64,000 bases of DNA from Seiridium cupressi (GCA_036674765.1 JARVKI010000095.1:98387-162386), one strand, 5' to 3'; positions 44,484 to 56,117 are shown, numbered from the stretch's first letter. Made by a program: numbers and translations. The notes: generated by a model from the letters alone, not told the origin.

Positions 44484-46235
44484 ATGTCAAGCCATCGACC
44501 ACTGGAACCGCACCACATGAGTTCCTCGCAGCAGTCGCAGGGTCAATTTTGGAACAGCCTCGAGGACCCAGGCCTGCCAACCGACAGCATGAATCACGGG
44601 CCACAGCCCCCCTACATGTTCGGCTTCTCCAACGCGCCAGGCGGCATGAACTCCGTAAGAGACCCCATCGCGATTTCAACCATCATATCTGCACATGTCA
44701 AACCAAATCAATTAGACCCTGAAATTTTACCGTAGATTCGCTTGTCGCCCGCTCTCAGAATCCTTACTGATCTGTGCGACTTGCACCGTAGGTGGCCTCC
44801 GACGCGACCGTAAATGACATGATGGCTGCTTCCATGGACGCCAACACCATGTTTGGGAACTTTGACCCGAATCTGGCCATGGCCATGGATATGGATATCG
44901 ACGACATGGCCATGGCGCAACCTCAACAGCAGATGTTCTCCCCCGTATCGAGCGCACCGGGTGCGCAGAACTCCATAGTATCATCCGCCGAAGACACGCC
45001 CAGATTTCCAACTTCTGCTGAAGACAGCCCCGCGCCGCCGTCGGCTCCAACCCAGCCGCCTGGCGCGAATACCCTGACCGAGTTCACCAAGCGGAGGAAC
45101 TGGCCAGCCAAGGTTGTTGAGGAACTGAAGGATCTCCTGCAAATACTGGATGCGCACGGGAGGATCAAGTACGTCTCCCCGAGCGTGGCCTCGCTGACCG
45201 GCTACCAGCCGGAAGATATAGTAGACTACTTCCTGAAGGACCTCATCCACCCGGACGACGTCGGCACCTTCACCTCTGAGATGAATGAATCAATAGCCAG
45301 CGGGAACTCGTTGCGCATGTTCTACCGTCTGAAGAAGAAGGATGGAAGCTACGCCATATTCGAATCGGTGGGTCATGCTCACATCGCCTCGGCCAAGTTT
45401 GCGCCAAATCCCGACAACCAGACACCCTTTTGCCAGGCTGTGTTTGTTATGTCGAGGCCGTATCCGACCAAGAACGCCCAGCTTCTGGACTCTTTTCTGG
45501 AGCATAAGATTGAAAATGAAAGATTAAGACGACGGATCGCGGAGCTGCGCCGCGAGGAGGACGAGGAAGAGGCATCTCAGAGAAGCTGGTACGAGGGCCA
45601 AGACGCTTCCACCACGAACATGACACCTTCCGAGGATATGCAATCTCAAACTGGATCAACGTTCCACAACCAGCAAGGCTCGGATTCATCAGCCATGCCT
45701 CCGCCAGAGAGGCCGCAATCCCTGAACGCGACCTTGACCAAGGAGAATCTCGATGCCAATGCAGGAAATCGCCCTGACTCGCTGCGGGATAAGATGTCCA
45801 GGCTTGGGGGCGCCTCTCATGCGGATACCATCGAGATGCTCACAGGGCTGCGATACGGCGAAGGAGAGCGCAGTCGCGGGATCACAACCGGCAACCATAG
45901 CCCAGTCCTCATCAAAGGCGATGCCGGAATTGCCATCCCCGTGGACAGGGATCCGCGGACTGGAGAGAAGAAGAAGAAAATCAAGGTTGCCGAAGAATAC
46001 GTCTGTACGGATTGCGGTAAGTTCAACATGCGTGCAACCATTGGCGTTCCAGCTCACTGATCATTTCCTAGGCACACTGGACTCCCCTGAATGGAGGAAA
46101 GGGCCGAGCGGTCCAAAGACGTTATGCAATGCCTGTGGTCTGCGCTGGGCCAAGAAGGAGAAGAAGAAAAACACTGGTGGTGGAGGCGCTTCCAACGCAG
46201 ATGGCACTACACCAATGGTAGAAACTCAGAATTGA
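44484..46235 (+). CDS. wc-2: Blue-light regulator WC-2 (PAS plus GATA zinc finger)
   Basis: 519-aa transcription factor; WC-2 pairs with the photoreceptor WC-1 as the White Collar complex, which drives light-induced transcription and, in Neurospora, the circadian clock. Exons 44484-44654, 44792-46016 and 46072-46235, phases consistent. The single PAS domain covers about residues 155-285: [50 protein letters not shown] coiled stretch [21 protein letters not shown] follows. The GATA finger is split by intron 2: CTDCG, then [25 protein letters not shown]2CX18CX2C. A basic WAKKEKKK tail follows. A Met/Asp-rich N-terminal region ([15 protein letters not shown]) may activate. Lack of a LOV domain separates it from WC-1. 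Confidence 0.95.
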
Positions 46236-46658
46236 TATACATCGTGAGCTGGATGGATCGGCCAGACTATAGACATTATGGGAGGCACGGCGTAAGGTGG
46301 CTTTGAAGTTTTTTCTGATACGACAAGCATTCTGGCAAAACGGACTTGAGCATGGTGTCAGGGGGAAATCCAGGAGTTGGCTGATCATTTTGCTACGCAT
46401 TTCAACGGTCGTTCATATGAGAGAGAATTCTGCATTATCAAGATACCTCCGCAAGTGTTTCTCTATTCTTTTGCGGCTACAGACTTGGCCGTTACAGGAA
46501 GATACTTGAATTTGATGTGCTTTGTTGCTTGTTGTTTCTAGATCCCATTACAAGGTACGTTCTCAACGCCCGTGCCTTTTGCCCATGACGCCACTTCAAT
46601 CGTATACAACCCATTGATGATGCAGAGAGGCCAGTCATATACAAACTTATTCACTTGG
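46236..46658. other. Convergent intergenic region
   Basis: AT-rich spacer between wc-2 and the enoyl-CoA hydratase gene. No coding signal. Confidence 0.5.
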
Positions 46659-47750
46659 TCAGATCTTACTCTTCAACCAACCCAGCACTCCGTTCGCCTG
46701 ACCATCCTGCCTTCGGTCATCCACGCCCTCGTGTTTTGTCTCCCACCACGGCCACACGGCTGGTTTCTCTCTTTCCCACACGCCCTGGAAGTCCGGCTCC
46801 CTCTTCTCCAGGAAACTCCGGATTCCTTCTCTCGCATCGCTGCCCTTGAAAAGGTCAAAGAACACCCGGCTCTCGAGGCGTTCCGCCTCCTCAGGCGACG
46901 ATGCCCCGCGGTAGATCATGTCCTTCATAGCTCGTGTGGCGACCGCGCTGGTCTTGGCCGCGATCTCGCCGGCGAGCTCGAGAGCCCGCGGAAGAACCTC
47001 CGCCGGCGCCACAACCTCAGCGAAGAGGTCGCGGAGGAGAGGGTCGGACGGCGCATAGGTCGACCCCGTGGTCACCAGGTGCAGGGCACGCCCGGTGCCC
47101 AAGATCCGCGGGAGGAAAAAGGAGGATGTCGCTTCCACTACGATGGGCCATGTTTAATAAGCATCGTTCCTTTTTCTTCTCCCTTTTCTGGGATGTGATA
47201 TGCCAGAGAATTACTTACTGTTGATCCCGCGTCTCGCAAACACAAACCCGACTTTGGCATCCTGGCTGACGATCCTCAAGTTGCACGGCAGCGTCATGGT
47301 GATCCCCACGCCGACGGCATGTCCGTTGAGGGCGGCAATCACGGGCTTGTTACACCGCAAGATGGCCAGGCTGACCTGTGCGCCACCATCACGGTGCGCC
47401 TCCCGCTGCCGGCCCAGCTCCGCCGGGCTAGGGGTTTCTGCGTTCTGATCGACGCCGGATGCGCCAGAGTCGTCCAGATCCATGCCAGCGCAGAAGAACT
47501 TGTTACGCGGGTCCGCGGACGAGAAGACAATGGCCTTGACGCGCGGGTCGGTTGAGAGGAGATCGAATGCCGTCACTAGCGAGGTCACCATGGTGTCTGT
47601 GAAAGCATTGTTGCGGATGGACCTGTCTAGGAGCACCTTTATTACAGGCGTGGGTAAGGGTGACGAGACGGGATGGTGTTCTAGCTTTATTTGAGGGAGT
47701 GCGTAATCATTGTACGACAGAGGATGTTCTGGGGACGTCATTTTGGGCAC
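46659..47750 (-). CDS. Enoyl-CoA hydratase/isomerase family protein
   Basis: 336-aa crotonase-fold enzyme, exons 47219-47750 and 46659-47137 (join RRGIN-MEATSS). The fold's oxyanion-hole loops are visible: NKFFCAGMDLDD near residue 90 and ALNGHAVGVGITMTLPCN near 140. A Glu and the FARRGINMEATSSFFLPRILG motif follow in the catalytic region. Such enzymes hydrate or isomerise 2-enoyl-CoA in fatty-acid beta-oxidation. The C-terminus ends LKSKI; SKI is a known variant of the peroxisomal PTS1 SKL, so a peroxisomal location is likely. Substrate length and whether it is a hydratase or a 3,2-isomerase cannot be read. Start at MPKMTSPEHPLSYND; MTSPEH three codons later is an alternative. Confidence 0.88.
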
Positions 47751-48249
47751 TTCTTGTAGAAGGGGTAGTCGGGAGAGGTCATGGGCAGATGCTAAGTGAG
47801 GCGGTGGTTATACCAGCGTTCTATAGAGTTGTGGTCTCTGCGGGACTGCACATACTGGGGAATGGTAGAAGCCATGGGGTAAGAGGGGTTGGCATTTAGA
47901 TTTGGGGTAAGCATCAACCGAGGTCCGCCTAGCAAGGGGTTCATTCACATTATTATATCTCCTCGAGAATGAACCTACTGTTGCTTGCCATTTAAAGGCG
48001 CTTGGCTGAGGTCAAATTCTTGGCTGCTAGTATTCATTTGTGTAGCACCATAATAGATCCTCGATCTGACCCACCTAGACAACGATGCACCATGACTGCA
48101 TCTGTAGCTCCATATACTAGCATTTCTGACGACTTGTCTGAACCATGTTTTTTTAACTTGTTGGTTGATTTATACTATATTCACAGTCTCGATATGCATG
48201 TTCGCCCAGTCCCTAATCCGGCGGGATTGAAATTCGCAAACCCAGGTGC
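47751..48249. other. Intergenic region
   Basis: Between the enoyl-CoA hydratase promoter side and the end of the DUF7721 gene. The 48002-48319 plus frame overlaps the opposite gene and is not supported. Confidence 0.5.
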
Positions 48250-49242
48250 TTACAAGAACTTGGAAGCAAGGCCCATAAGTCCAGAAGATGAAGATGAGCC
48301 GCCCTGGCTCTTCATATAGAACTTAAGAGCCATCTCGCCGGCTTGCATGACCGCAGATTCCTTGCTGGCACCGCTCGAAACTTGGCCCTGATTGGCCTTC
48401 TGATCGAACAGCTATACATGACCCAAATGATTAGCTACCTTCGCGCATGAGTACACGATCGCAGATGCGTACCTTGCTTGCCTCGCCCATGGCCAGGCCG
48501 ACGAAAGCGCTCTGGCTGCTGTTGGACTAAACATGGGTTAGTTATGCGTTTGATAGGTATAGTTATCAATGTCTTTCTTCAGGGCTCGAGTATCGTACCT
48601 GGGAGTTTCCGCTGCTGCCGCCAGAGAACATCTTCAACGCCTGCATGGCAGCAGCTGATCCCATGCTGCGGTCATCGGCCTCGTTATCGTCGCCACCACT
48701 GCCAAAGAAGCGCTGGTGCTGCCTCACGGCATCTATTAATCACGTACATGCTGTCAGCTAATGTACCTGCTTGAAGTTTGGGCCTAATCGGGAGGTTATA
48801 GATTTTACAACTTCCGACGTACCATCTTCGTCGACATCTTCCTCGGCCAGACGACCCTTCTTCTCGCCCAAGGCGCCGAGTAGGCTGGAGAACATGCTGC
48901 TGTCGCCGGAGTCGCCGGCTTGTCGGCTGGCGTGTTCAGCGGCCCCACGCAAATCGTCGTCGTTTTGTCCGTAGCCGCCTGCTGGATAGGAGCCTCCGTG
49001 GGTCGCTAACAGAGCAACATGATCAGCATACATCTAGTGGTAAGCAAAAAGGTCGCAGTGCTCTATATCGTTTCATGGAAAGCACGCACCATTGCCGCCG
49101 CTCGGGTAGTCTAAGATGGTCAGGCATGAGTTAGCAACAGCACACACGGTCCAGGGCCGGAGCATGGCAATGGCGGGGTATAAACCATACCTTCACGTCC
49201 TCCACGACGGTCGTCGTCGTTGTCTCTGCCGAAGAATGACAT
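48250..49242 (-). CDS. DUF7721 (beta-flanking protein) family
   Basis: 201-aa protein in six exons: 49191-49242, 49090-49110 (21 bases), 48823-49005, 48599-48732, 48473-48526 and 48250-48411. All phases agree. The start MSFFGRDNDDDRRGGRE is typical of the family. Other family blocks are LRGAAEHASRQAGDSGDSSMFSSLLGAL, AVRQHQRFFGSGGD, NSSQSAFVGLAMGEASKLFDQKA and ESAVMQAGEMALKFYMK, then a Ser-rich tail ending GLASKFL. Homologues were called beta-flanking protein in Aspergillus and are widespread in filamentous fungi; I know of no defined biochemical function. The composition (Gly, Ser, Asp, Ala) suggests a small helical, partly disordered cytosolic protein. Confidence 0.85.
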
Positions 49243-50271
49243 GATTGCGAGTAATTACGAATGATATGAGGTTCCAAATGGAGTTTGATTTCGATTGAAC
49301 AGTTGAACAATTTGAAAGATCAGATACTTAAGTCTAAGTGAGAGTTTGAGGCAGCCAGTTTGGGCTGAACTCTGTGGGAGCAGCTTCACACCATGACGTC
49401 TGCGGGGCAGTTGGTCTGAAACTAGACTCGTGGGTACTCTCAGTCGAAACTTGGATAGGGGCAGGCTGTGTTAGACATCGCTGATTCGCCAGTGATGGTT
49501 TTGTTATGAAACCTTTTTCATGCGTACCAGAAGTGGCCAGTCTTCCCCCTTCTGTAGCCCGGACGTTTCTGTCTTATGTGTTGCGCGTACAGTACGGACG
49601 CCTATACAGCTATCCGCACCGACGCGACGCTGCCAAGGCCGGGGTGCTGCTCCGTAAGCCGGCGGCCGCGATTGAAGTGCCCAACGAGTATAAGCAGGAG
49701 TCCCCACGATATGCTCAGGTCTGCATAATTGCACCGGCCCATGTCTTTCACTCCAAGTGATCACTCACTAAAGATCTGCCAAGTCCAGCATGAAGGTAGG
49801 ATTACGTGTGCTTGTTGTCTTGCTCATAACTCCTATGTCGCATCAACGTGTATCATGCATGCATTTGTCTGCGTACCCCAATAGCTCACTGCAAATACTG
49901 CGTCAGACTGCTGTGTGGCTGCAAACACCGTGTGGCGTAAGCGCGCAGCTGGTGTTCTCCCACTTCGTGTGATATCCGGGAACAGGGTAGAGTCTGTTGG
50001 AGGCGCGTCAGCAAATCCCGAGCAGCGGTGACTCACAAGAGAGAATATACGTGTTGCAATACCTGAGATATAGATAACAACACACGAAAAGGAAGGTAGA
50101 TAAAGTGGGTCACTTACCATAGGCACCGGCTGAATAGAAGTACAAGGTCACAATGCTCATTGAGTCGCCAAACTCACTGCATACCTCAGGCCTCCTTCGG
50201 GTCCTTGTGGACGAGCAGTCTTGTGTCTCTGCTGAAAACCCTCTTGACCCACATCTCTGTATCTCATCGCC
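49243..50271. other. Divergent intergenic region (DUF7721 / GNAT)
   Basis: No gene recognised. Includes small frames such as 49506-49760 (+) with no family. Confidence 0.5.
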
Positions 50272-51113
50272 ATGGCAATGGAATCGATGTCAACCGCGTT
50301 TGCGGCAGCGTTCAAATCAGAGCGTCTCGTCTACAAAACCATCGAAGACACAGACGTGCACAAAGACTGGCTATGGAAGAATCTTTGGACTAACCCTGTG
50401 AATATGGGTCTAGCTACTCCCGCCACATTCTTTCCCCCTTCGCAGCGGAACTTTAAGAAGGACTGGGAGATGATCACGACTAAGACCCTGGTTGCTGTAT
50501 TCATTTGCGTCCCTCCGCCAGAGAAGACGGGGGTCACAGAGAACGCGAAAGCCGCAGACTCTAATGTATCCAATGAAGGAAAGGAGGATGACGCAATTGA
50601 CGACTACGGAAGAATCATTGGCATGATCTGTCTCACAAAGTATGGCCTCGATGCTTTTAAGAGGCGCACTGGCATAGGCCTTCAGATCGCAGATAAATAC
50701 CAGAACAAGGGGTATGGAAGGGAGGCCATCAACTGGGCTCTGGATTGGGCTTTCAGGTATGGTGACATGCATCGCGTGGACATTGGAACCTCGGCATTTA
50801 ACGACAGAGCCGCTGCGCTATATGAGAGTATTGGTTTCAAGCGGGAGGGTGTTGTCAGGGAGGTGTTCTTCATGAATAGGAAATGGTGGGATCTGATTGA
50901 ATTCGGCAGTAAGCAACTTCCAGAGTCTTCCATGCCTTTTACAGCCCAGTTAAGATGTTACCTATTCCTGGCCGAGGGTTTCTGCTCTTGAAGAATGCTC
51001 TTCATACCCAAGCGGAAATGCTAACCTTAAGTGTTGCAGTGTTGGTACATGAATGGGAGGAGTTGAGGCGGCTCAGAGAGCCGAAGGGGGATGTCCCAGT
51101 CCAAATCAAATAA
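50272..51113 (+). CDS. GNAT-family N-acetyltransferase
   Basis: 236-aa protein, exons 50272-50908 and 51040-51113. The acetyl-CoA binding motif A is QIADKYQNKGYGREAINWAL near residue 140 (Q/RxxGxG/A), followed by HRVDIGTSAFNDRAAALYESIGFKREGVVREVF, the usual beta4-alpha3-beta5 sequence. The second exon gives IEFGMLVHEWEELRRLR after the intron, and its C-terminal end is typical of GNAT homologues that end IEFGMLEDEW. If the intron were retained, the frame would stop at 50991 with an unrelated tail. This looks like the RimJ/RimL-like type that acetylates small molecules or protein N-termini; the substrate is unknown. An acidic insert (NEGKEDDAID) near residue 105 is not core. Confidence 0.85.
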
Positions 51114-52106
51114 ACGGCGGATTCAAGTCGGCAGTGCACTAGGGTTGTGGCAAATGACTTATATTGCGGTCGAGGCTCGGAACTATGATGATAAACGTCG
51201 TAGATATTTCCATAAACGGGTGTGGCGAAGGTAATCGACGATAAAACAAAGCTGAAGGGCCATACTATAACAACTAAGAGTGAAGGAATAATAAGTGCAA
51301 GAGATAAGATTTACCATTATTTATTTTATATATATTGCTTGCTACGTCTGTTTATTATTCGAGGAGTTCGCAAATCTATAGATTACGTAGTTGTGCTAAA
51401 TGTTAAGTAGTATAATAACAACTCCTTATCCAGACATGAGACAAAAGGGAGATTCCCACCGGAGACCAGATATATTATATCGAGCCACTATTAGGGTTCG
51501 GAACTGTTGGCTATTCTTAATCATGGAACAATCATCTTATTTTCTGATGCCCTCCCATTACAAATGTTTTATCGCTAAGAAGTCTGACTATCTGCGGGCA
51601 CCGTGACAGAAATGTCCTCCACAATGCCGCCCCATGAGAAACCCTGGTCTCACATGTCTCGACGAACTCTGCGCTTCATCACTGGATATCAAGCGCGGCC
51701 ATGTCCTGACGGTATCGCATGGGTAGATTGAAACAAGCGCTGCTCAACCGAAACTCTTGAGCGCATAAACTCAGCCACAGCTTGGCACTTGGAGATGTTT
51801 TCTTGATCCCTCCGATGCCCCTCGAATTTGACCCTTGTAAGACCGGGCCAAGTCAGTGTGATCAACAGATATAGTGTTAGGTTGCGACTTTGGACATGCT
51901 GGGGTCGTCTAACCCCCGTTCTTTGCGAACCGGTATGCAGCCATCAGGTATCGATCTGTTTTCCCAGCATCCCTCAGCAAAGCTTTGCCGTCGTTGGGCA
52001 CTTTGCTTTTACTTGTGCCCTAACTGGTTTAGTGACTGAGCCCTTGTCGTCGACGGACATCCACCGTTTCGCGCATTCTATACGAATACAACGTTTGGCA
52101 GTCGCC
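51114..52106. other. Intergenic region, AT-rich on the left
   Basis: No gene recognised. The sequence between 51.2 and 51.6 kb is AT-rich, possibly an eroded repeat. Confidence 0.45.
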
Positions 52107-52745
52107 TCAGTGCCAGGATCCATGATGATGGTGCCCATGGTGTCCATGTTGAGGTCCAGGTTCTCCATGCATTCCCCAAGCAGGTGGCGGCGGCGGCGGT
52201 CCGTTGTTACCTGGAGCACCCATGGGGGGAATCCGATGAATCAAAGGCCCATTTTCTTGGTATGACGGAGGAGGCGGGAGATCGCGAGGCCCACCGCTGG
52301 GGCCACGGTGATGACGCGGACTTGACGGCCCGTGGTGGTGCGAAGGTCCACCAGGAATTAGAGCGGGTGGATGTGGCTGTTGGTGGTTGTGCCCGTGACG
52401 ACCATGATGCCCTGGGGGCGGCGGCGGCGGCGGCGGAGGCGGATGTACAAAACTCAAATGGGCTGGCGGCGGAGACACGGGGCCATAGGGCGAGTTGCCG
52501 GCGTTTTGGACCGGGATGCGATCAATCAGGGGCACGTGGCCCTGATGAGGAGGAGACTGACTGTGGCGGCCGCGATGATGATGATGATGCCGGGGCGGCG
52601 AGGAATGTCTTGGTGGAGACGGAGGGTGGTGGGCACCCGGGCCGTGGTGCGGCGCATACTGGCGGGAGCCGAAGTCCTCTGGCCCGGGCCCATGGTGAGG
52701 CGGGTGGTGGTGGTGGTGGCCGTCGTTGAAATGCATGTTTGGCAA
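52107..52745 (-). CDS. His/Pro-rich low-complexity protein, 212 aa
   Basis: Intronless frame coding for an almost entirely low-complexity protein: HHHHHPPHHGPG, poly-Pro (10 Pro near residue 105), HHHHRGRHSQSP, and HHGHHHHGSWH at the end. A short motif occurs twice, PLIDRIP near residue 75 and PLIHRIPPMG near residue 178. No domain, signal peptide or membrane segment is seen. The ordered repeats and the start MPNMHFNDGHHHH argue for a real gene, but low complexity makes the call weak. Clustered His could bind metal ions (inference). The opposite strand also has a long open frame (52184-52729), which is expected from GC-rich repeats. Confidence 0.5.
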   Translation of the reverse strand: MPNMHFNDGHHHHHPPHHGPGPEDFGSRQYAPHHGPGAHHPPSPPRHSSPPRHHHHHRGRHSQSPPHQGHVPLIDRIPVQNAGNSPYGPVSPPPAHLSFVHPPPPPPPPPPGHHGRHGHNHQQPHPPALIPGGPSHHHGPSSPRHHRGPSGGPRDLPPPPSYQENGPLIHRIPPMGAPGNNGPPPPPPAWGMHGEPGPQHGHHGHHHHGSWH

Positions 52746-53739
52746 TTGATTTCTTGGTGGGAAGTCAGTAGAGGCTATGACCGGTCAACTCTCTCAGTGC
52801 ATTAGGTTTTCGTCTTGATTATATATATACACATGCCCGCTCGCGCAATCGGTACTGCGGCAAGGCGGGCGTGATGTTTTTTTCCATAAGGAATTACGAC
52901 ACTAGTCCACCAGCTCCACAACTGCCGCGTGTGCTAGCAAGGCTTATGCTGAGCCGGCATCGTTGCGCGACTCAGTGGGCAAGATGCTATGTAGCTGGCA
53001 GGAGGCTAGCACAGATATTGCCAAATTAGTGGACGTGACACGCAATGGCGGAGGCACAAGGCACACAGCCCAGTGACGCAGATCGAAATCTCCGCAGCCG
53101 GAACCTCTTGGAGGAGGTCATTAGGATAACGATGGCACATGGTTGTCATCTCGACCATTGCTACAGCCTTATTCAGTCGTGACAAACAGGGCGATGGCAG
53201 GTTATATGAGTGATTTGCTGTTATGATTACTCTTCCGTCGGCTACTTCAGCCGCAGTATTCACCAAAATGTCATGACTGCGCGGTAGTGTGCTTATTGCA
53301 CGAGCACACACCTGTTGTGCCCTGCATCACACCAAGGATTTGCCATGAAAGACTCGGGGCTATGAAGCTGTGCAATGCTCGACAGTCGATACTGTCCCTG
53401 ATCAATCGGAACAGGTACAAAGTACAAGTCTATTCAATATTCAGCTGACAGGGGATAATCTGTCCGACTAAGTGGTATAGTCTTTTTCTCTCTATCCATA
53501 AACCGCAGCTCCAGAAGGTCGCGCGTTCGCTGCGCAATGCCCCCGGGATTTCCCGCTTAATAACACATGTTTTTGTAGTATCATGCCCCTGGCCTTCAAG
53601 CCGCCTTCCTATGCTGTACAAGTAATGCAAACAAATGAGAAGAGACGCTGCGAGTCCCCAAAGTGGTGTTACACACGCATTTACGTGGTGTACTATCATC
53701 AAATCCACGCATGGTCTAAAGAGTTGAGTGGTGTTCTGT
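52746..53739. other. Intergenic region
   Basis: Between the His/Pro-rich gene start and the end of the LETM1 gene. No gene recognised; 53006-53311 (-) and 53583-53774 (+) are unsupported short frames. Confidence 0.5.
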
Positions 53740-55392
53740 TTAGGAGTCGCTCTTCTTGGGCTCCTCTCTGGTGACTTTCTGGGCCACTTCGTCCCCATCA
53801 GCCTCTGCGGTTAGAGCTTCATTGACTTGAGACTTGTCAACGCCGGCCTGCTCGGCCGCCATTTGTCGCTCTTCCTTCTCATCGATGTCATCTACGTCGC
53901 GAGGCGTAGCCATACCCGTGTTCTGGTTCTCCTCATCTTGCTTGTTCTCCTCATCAATGAGCTCTTGCTGCTCCTTGAGCACTTCAAGACGCTGCTTGTT
54001 GGTCGCAGCGCCTTCGGCATTGTGCACCTCAAGTTCAATCTCGTGGTACAGTTCCTCGGGGATGGATGAGAGCACACCAGTAAGAGCCTCGATTTGGCTG
54101 TGGAAACTGCCCTCCTCCGTCTTTTGGCCGTACATGTAGGCATTGCTCAAGACAAGCAGTGTCGATGGGACACCGTGCTTAAGACGAAGCTCGAGCCACG
54201 ACTGAAGCTCCTCCCGCAACCTTGCGGGAGAGACGCCGTGTGTCTTGATACCTCGGCTTGCGCAGGCCATCTGCAACTCGCCCACGTTCAAACTATCGAC
54301 ACCCTCGTAGCTGATGGCTTTATCGTCGCGCTTGATCTGGCGCATTCTGTGGCGAACCTGGTAACGAAGCATCATGTCTGTGCCGAAGGTGTTCAAGTTC
54401 ATGTACCGACACATGGAGACGAGCTGCGGCCTCGACAGGTTATCGAGGGTCAGGTCATCTTTGAAGATCTTGCAGACCTTGATCACGTCCTCGGTCGTAG
54501 GCTTTTCGCCCGTAGCACGGAGTTTTCGGAAGAAGATTCCAAACTCCTCCTTCTGCGCCGTCGCGGCTGTCAGGGGTAGGCCTGTCTCGACAAGGGTGTC
54601 CCGCAAGAAATGGCTGACTTCCTTTCGAGTGGCTCGAAGGGTAGCAGCCTTTTTATCCTTGGTCTTTTGACCCTCATATGTGCTGGGCAGCAAGTTGGGA
54701 AACAGTTTCAGCGCGATCGGCAGGAGGGCTTCAGCAAACGGGACGATGATAAAGACGGAAAAGGGGACCAGGCGCCCAAGATCCTGGACTGTACGCTGGA
54801 GCTGACGGTTCTCTCTCCGGGTCAGCTCGTAGCCTGCCGCCATCTTCAGTGCCAACCTGCTGCTGATCTTGACCTCGGTAGCCAACAGCTTGGTACCATC
54901 CCAATAATGCTGAATCTCGTGCCTAATCTTTTGACCGAGGGTCATCTTCTTCCCTTGCTTCTCTTCCACTTTCTGCGCCTCGACCTCCTTTTTCTCAGCC
55001 AATTCCGTCAGCGTCTTTGCTTCAGCTGACGGCTCGCCCATTGGCCTTTGCGCCAGTTTGGCATCTTCACTGTGGTCTGCTTTTGATTGAGAATTCGAGT
55101 CGGCTGCTTTTTTCGAATCTGTCTTACTCTCCTCCTTGGGAAGTGGTTGCTTTGCCTTGTTGATATCAAAGCCCGGGGGTGGCCCGTTGGATTGTCCGGC
55201 GGTGTTGTGCTCAGTAGACACATATCTGCCCGGTACGAAAAAGGCGACTGCCGACAAGTGAGAAGGGAGGTTCCTCGTGTGTCGCCCGAGGTGTGTTGAT
55301 GATAGTCCCACTCCAGGTCGTAGTGCAGTTCGGCCAGCGAATGGATGTGATGCCACTGCCCGGCGGGCAGCAGCTCTGGAGGGAGCGCTCAT
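53740..55392 (-). CDS. MDM38: Mitochondrial inner-membrane protein LETM1/Mdm38
   Basis: 550-aa protein of the LETM1 family, needed for mitochondrial K+/H+ exchange and volume control, and linked in yeast (Mdm38) to ribosome attachment and respiratory-complex assembly. The start MSAPSRAAARRAVASHPFAGR is Arg-rich with no acidic residues, as in a mitochondrial presequence; the frame stays open 32 codons to an earlier ATG at 55488. The LETM1 core: EIQHYWDGTKLLATEVKISSRLALK, the membrane segment GRLVPFSVFIIVPFAEALLPIAL, KLFPNLLPSTYE, the ribosome-binding-like region ending MCRYMNLNTFGTDMMLRYQ, and LQSWLELRLKHGVPSTLLVL. The tail is an acidic coiled-coil. Single exon. Confidence 0.93.
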   Translation of the reverse strand: MSAPSRAAARRAVASHPFAGRTALRPGVGLSSTHLGRHTRNLPSHLSAVAFFVPGRYVSTEHNTAGQSNGPPPGFDINKAKQPLPKEESKTDSKKAADSNSQSKADHSEDAKLAQRPMGEPSAEAKTLTELAEKKEVEAQKVEEKQGKKMTLGQKIRHEIQHYWDGTKLLATEVKISSRLALKMAAGYELTRRENRQLQRTVQDLGRLVPFSVFIIVPFAEALLPIALKLFPNLLPSTYEGQKTKDKKAATLRATRKEVSHFLRDTLVETGLPLTAATAQKEEFGIFFRKLRATGEKPTTEDVIKVCKIFKDDLTLDNLSRPQLVSMCRYMNLNTFGTDMMLRYQVRHRMRQIKRDDKAISYEGVDSLNVGELQMACASRGIKTHGVSPARLREELQSWLELRLKHGVPSTLLVLSNAYMYGQKTEEGSFHSQIEALTGVLSSIPEELYHEIELEVHNAEGAATNKQRLEVLKEQQELIDEENKQDEENQNTGMATPRDVDDIDEKEERQMAAEQAGVDKSQVNEALTAEADGDEVAQKVTREEPKKSDS

Positions 55393-56117
55393 GACTCGAA
55401 AGGTTCCAGCGCAAGAAGCGAGATTCCCTGATGTGTAGGGGCAGTAAACGGCGAGCAGCTGTGAAAATGTTGCTGATGAAGTCGCCAAATTTGGGTGTGT
55501 AAGCTGGAGGACTGGTTGTTGAGAGCGAGCGGCATTGGCAGACGTGGGCCCGGTTCAGTGCGTGCCCTTTTCTCCATGAGCGGTCGAGCTTGGAAAGCGC
55601 CGGTATGTCCGAGCTTCGGGGCGGATTATTCTGAAGCCGACAGGGGCTATGCCACCTCGGGCCCTTGCTGGAATCTTGTTGAGCCGGAGCCACAGAGTCA
55701 CTGCCGCCGAGCTCCACCAAGATTTGACACTGACGTCGTCGTATGCAAGCCCCTAAAACTTTACTCACAAGGCGGGGTGTTGCGCTCAGCGGTGGAAAGC
55801 CACCGCGACTGACGGAGTTGATTGGCTGACAGAAACACAGGGCAGAGTCGAGCCCTGCTTACTGCCTCGCTACATCCATTCTGTTTCCATGGCTGTGTCC
55901 AAGGCTGTCAGTTTCCACAAGACGATCGTGTCTGGTTTGGTGTACCGGTATCCAGAAGTAATTCTCTATCGACAAACAAAACCAGACCCGCATAACCGGC
56001 GCCCGCCTGATATGCTATGTACGCTATGCAATAAAACACAAGGCTGCACCGCTCACGGTGCATGCGTTCCCAAACTATAAACGTTGACAGCAGCGGCAGA
56101 AAACTTTACCGTGCCCG
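55393..56117. other. Intergenic region
   Basis: Between the LETM1 upstream side and the end of the Stb6-like gene. The plus-strand frame 55495-55812 overlaps the LETM1 leader and has no family. Confidence 0.5.

Noticed and set aside
46572..47198. 208-codon plus-strand frame
   Set aside because: Antisense of the enoyl-CoA hydratase second exon; no family, while the minus strand has the complete crotonase fold.
48002..48319. 105-codon plus-strand frame
   Set aside because: Overlaps the last exon of the DUF7721 gene in antisense and has no family.
52184..52729. 181-codon plus-strand frame opposite the His/Pro-rich gene
   Set aside because: GC-rich triplet repeats open both strands. The minus-strand product has ordered repeats; this one is a Gly/Asp/Ala shadow.
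54094..55029. Plus-strand frames of 98-161 codons
   Set aside because: They are shadows of the LETM1 gene.
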